Shown here one piece after another: positions 6,062 to 6,737 of a stretch of 6,737 nt of DNA (positions within the stretch are counted from its first letter, which is position 1; each line of letters starts with the position of its first letter). This stretch comes from an uncultured Clostridia bacterium (GTDB lineage: Bacteria; Bacillota; Clostridia; UBA1381): the NCBI GenBank assembly GCA_934481375.1, contig CAKSPN010000098.1, positions 1 through 6,737 on the forward strand, in the 5' to 3' direction. The notes below the pieces were generated by a model, which saw only the letters and a program-made list of their open reading frames with translations, was not told where the DNA came from and made no database searches. Made by a program: the position numbers and the translations under genes.

Positions 6062-6274
6062 TTAAATCATAATTTTCTGCGCCATCTCAGAGCTTATTGC
6101 AACACGTGTTTCTTTCACGTTTACAATAACGTTGCCGCCGAGGCGGTTGATGATTCTGACGCTTCCTCCGACAACAAAACCGAGATTTTCCAGATGTTTT
6201 TTAACCTCGGGTTTTCCGCCGATTCTTTTGATAATATTTTCTTCTCCTGCATCAGCAAGTGTCAAAGGCATCAT
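6062..6274 (-). CDS. feoA: FeoA family protein (first gene of the operon)
   Basis: A 70-aa FeoA-domain protein of the clostridial type: MMPLTLADAGEENIIKRIGG (1-20), then HLENLGFVVGGSVRII (27-42), GGNVIVNVKETRVAI (46-60), and a terminal MAQKIMI. It is probably cytoplasmic and SH3-like; how it divides labour with the second FeoA is unknown. The start at 6274 is chosen because GAGGAT (6281-6286, complement) is 6-7 nt upstream and the family begins MMPLT. An in-frame ATG at 6301 would add nine residues, but it has no ribosome binding site and abuts the operator at 6305-6322. It is the first gene of the feo operon, with a leader of about 50 nt from the predicted start of transcription, too short for a known metal riboswitch. 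Confidence 0.93.
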   Translation of the reverse strand: MMPLTLADAGEENIIKRIGGKPEVKKHLENLGFVVGGSVRIINRLGGNVIVNVKETRVAISSEMAQKIMI

Positions 6275-6304
6275 AAGCTTATCCTCATTTCTGTATGACA
6301 TTTC

Positions 6305-6322
6305 GGTTAGTATTATCTAACC
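6305..6322. promoter_or_regulatory. DtxR-type operator site 1, in the feo leader
   Basis: GGTTAG-TATTAT-CTAACC has perfect 6-bp arms and a 6-bp centre. It resembles DtxR/IdeR-family boxes, which contain GGTTAG/CTAACC half-sites. It lies just downstream of the predicted feo start of transcription (near 6326), where a bound repressor would block the promoter or early elongation. Confidence 0.75.
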
Positions 6323-6328
6323 TTCACC

Positions 6329-6350
6329 GGTTAGTTTAGCATAACTAACT
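6329..6350. promoter_or_regulatory. DtxR-type operator site 2 (probable overlapping double site) on the feo promoter
   Basis: GTTAGTT (6330-6336) and AACTAAC (6343-6349) are perfect complements around TAGCAT. Their half-sites are 4 bp further apart than in the other three sites. The stretch is better read as two overlapping 6-6-6 sites offset by 4 bp: GGTTAG-N6-ATAACT (6329-6346) and AGTTTA-N6-CTAACT (6333-6350). It covers the spacer and the -10 box of the feo promoter. Two dimers bound at overlapping sites is a known arrangement for the DtxR family; here it is inferred. Confidence 0.65.
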
Positions 6351-6361
6351 TAATTTGTCAA
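6333..6361 (-). promoter_or_regulatory. feo operon promoter
   Basis: On the - strand a perfect -35 TTGACA (6356-6361) is followed after 17 bp by a weak -10 TAAACT (6333-6338). Transcription would start near 6326. The -10 and spacer lie inside operator site 2, and site 1 begins just past the start point, as expected of a metal-repressed promoter. Confidence 0.7.
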
Positions 6362-6400
6362 TATGTTTTTATAAAAAAAATTTCTTTTTGTTATTTTTTT
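6362..6400. other. A/T-rich core of the divergent promoter region
   Basis: About 39 bp are almost purely A/T, with an A8 run, a T7 run and shorter T tracts, directly upstream of the feo -35 box and close to the divergent regulator promoter. Such tracts commonly act as UP-elements or intrinsically bent DNA. No gene or strong hairpin is present here. Confidence 0.5.
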
Positions 6401-6415
6401 CGCCATGTGCATTTT

Positions 6416-6433
6416 GGTTTGACTTTCCTAACC
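6416..6433. promoter_or_regulatory. DtxR-type operator on the regulator's own promoter
   Basis: GGTTTG-ACTTTC-CTAACC follows the same 18-bp 6-6-6 layout as the feo site at 6305-6322, with one base off symmetry (T6420 where A would pair). It overlaps the -35 box of the regulator gene, which indicates negative autoregulation. Confidence 0.65.
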
Positions 6434-6447
6434 ATCTGTGATATAAT
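6419..6447 (+). promoter_or_regulatory. Promoter of the DtxR-family regulator gene
   Basis: TTGACT (6419-6424) and a perfect TATAAT (6442-6447) are 17 bp apart. The start of transcription should fall near 6454, about 25 nt before the ATG. The promoter is divergent from the feo promoter, with about 57 bp between the two -35 boxes. Confidence 0.85.
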
Positions 6448-6478
6448 TACTTAAATTAATTTTGAAAGGTCGACTGTT

Positions 6479-6737
6479 ATGAAAATACACGAATCCGCCG
6501 AAAATTACCTTGAGGCGATACTTATGCTAAAAAACAGCAACGGTTATGTCAGAAGCATTGACGTTGCAAATCATCTGAATTTCACAAAACCCAGCGTGTC
6601 GGTTGCAATGAAGTCGTTCCGTGAGGAGGGTTACGTTACCGTTGACCGTGAGGGGAACATATCGCTTACCGAAAATGGACTTAAAATTGCGGAAAAAGTT
6701 TACGAGCGTCATCAGGTTATAGCAAAAATACTTATTG
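6479..6737 (+). CDS. DtxR/MntR/IdeR-family metal-dependent regulator, 3' end outside the window
   Basis: The first 86 residues of a metal-dependent transcriptional repressor; the frame is open to the window edge. The N-terminal helix HESAENYLEAILMLK (4-18) leads into a winged helix-turn-helix. Recognition-helix sequence TKPSVSVAMKSFREEGYV is at 36-53 and the wing DREGNISLTENG at 57-68. The start of the dimerization/metal-binding domain follows (YERHQVIAKIL, 75-85). By alignment from memory with B. subtilis MntR, Glu12 and His78 fall on metal ligands Glu11 and His77, while Asn9 replaces MntR Asp8, a manganese-selectivity position. An iron sensor is therefore plausible, also from its position divergent to feo. 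GAAAGG (6464-6469) lies 9 nt before the ATG. Family certain; metal identity inferred. Confidence 0.93.
   Translation, partial: MKIHESAENYLEAILMLKNSNGYVRSIDVANHLNFTKPSVSVAMKSFREEGYVTVDREGNISLTENGLKIAEKVYERHQVIAKILI

Noticed and set aside
6062..6301. A longer feoA1 starting at the ATG at 6301
   Set aside because: That ATG has no ribosome binding site and borders the operator; the ATG at 6274 has a well-spaced GAGGAT and matches the family's MMPLT start.
6275..6326. A metal riboswitch in the feo leader
   Set aside because: The predicted leader is about 50 nt, occupied partly by an operator, and shows no riboswitch-like set of stems.

Overview
The window looks like chromosomal DNA from an anaerobic gut-type Clostridia (Bacillota; Oscillospiraceae/Ruminococcaceae or a close relative). 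Three things suggest this: canonical sigma-A promoters with 17-bp spacers, strong AGGAGG-type ribosome binding sites, and the gene set itself (a clostridial feo operon with two separate FeoA proteins, a FeoB-associated Cys-rich membrane peptide, DUF2325 and DUF3793 proteins and a flavodoxin). The genus call is inference from family resemblance; no database was searched.

Left part (1-1430, + strand): a promoter drives one PLP-dependent enzyme of the 'aluminium resistance / methionine gamma-lyase-like' family (relative of Bacillus subtilis YnbB). It ends in a very strong intrinsic terminator. Between this terminator and the next gene (1431-1661) there is no gene, but there is a dense cluster of hairpins. 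These include two diverged copies (20 of 24 identical) of one repeat and a 77-bp palindromic unit bounded by GTAGGGG/CCCCTAC, resembling a MITE/REP-type intergenic element.

Main part (6361 down to 1662, - strand): a seven-gene iron operon in the order feoA1 - feoA2 - feoB - FeoB-associated Cys-rich peptide - DUF2325 - DUF3793 - flavodoxin. Gaps are short (about 19-80 nt) and each gene has its own Shine-Dalgarno sequence. FeoB imports Fe(II) using its GTPase domain, the FeoA proteins are probable SH3-like modulators, and the 58-aa Cys-rich peptide probably sits in the membrane beside FeoB. The flavodoxin fits an iron-sparing electron carrier. The DUF2325 and DUF3793 proteins have no assigned function but are placed as iron-linked accessories. 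FeoB is unusual in carrying an acidic insert of roughly 110 residues in its first extracytoplasmic loop.

Right end (6362-6737): an A/T-rich divergent promoter region, then the start of a DtxR/MntR/IdeR-family metalloregulator running off the window. Three 18-bp sites share the pattern rGTTwG-N6-CTAACy, and a fourth is an apparent overlapping double site. They lie on the feo promoter (two), on the regulator's own -35 box (one), and inside the operon just before the DUF3793 gene (one). The simplest reading is that the divergent regulator represses feo and itself when metal is plentiful, with a possible second control point before DUF3793-flavodoxin.
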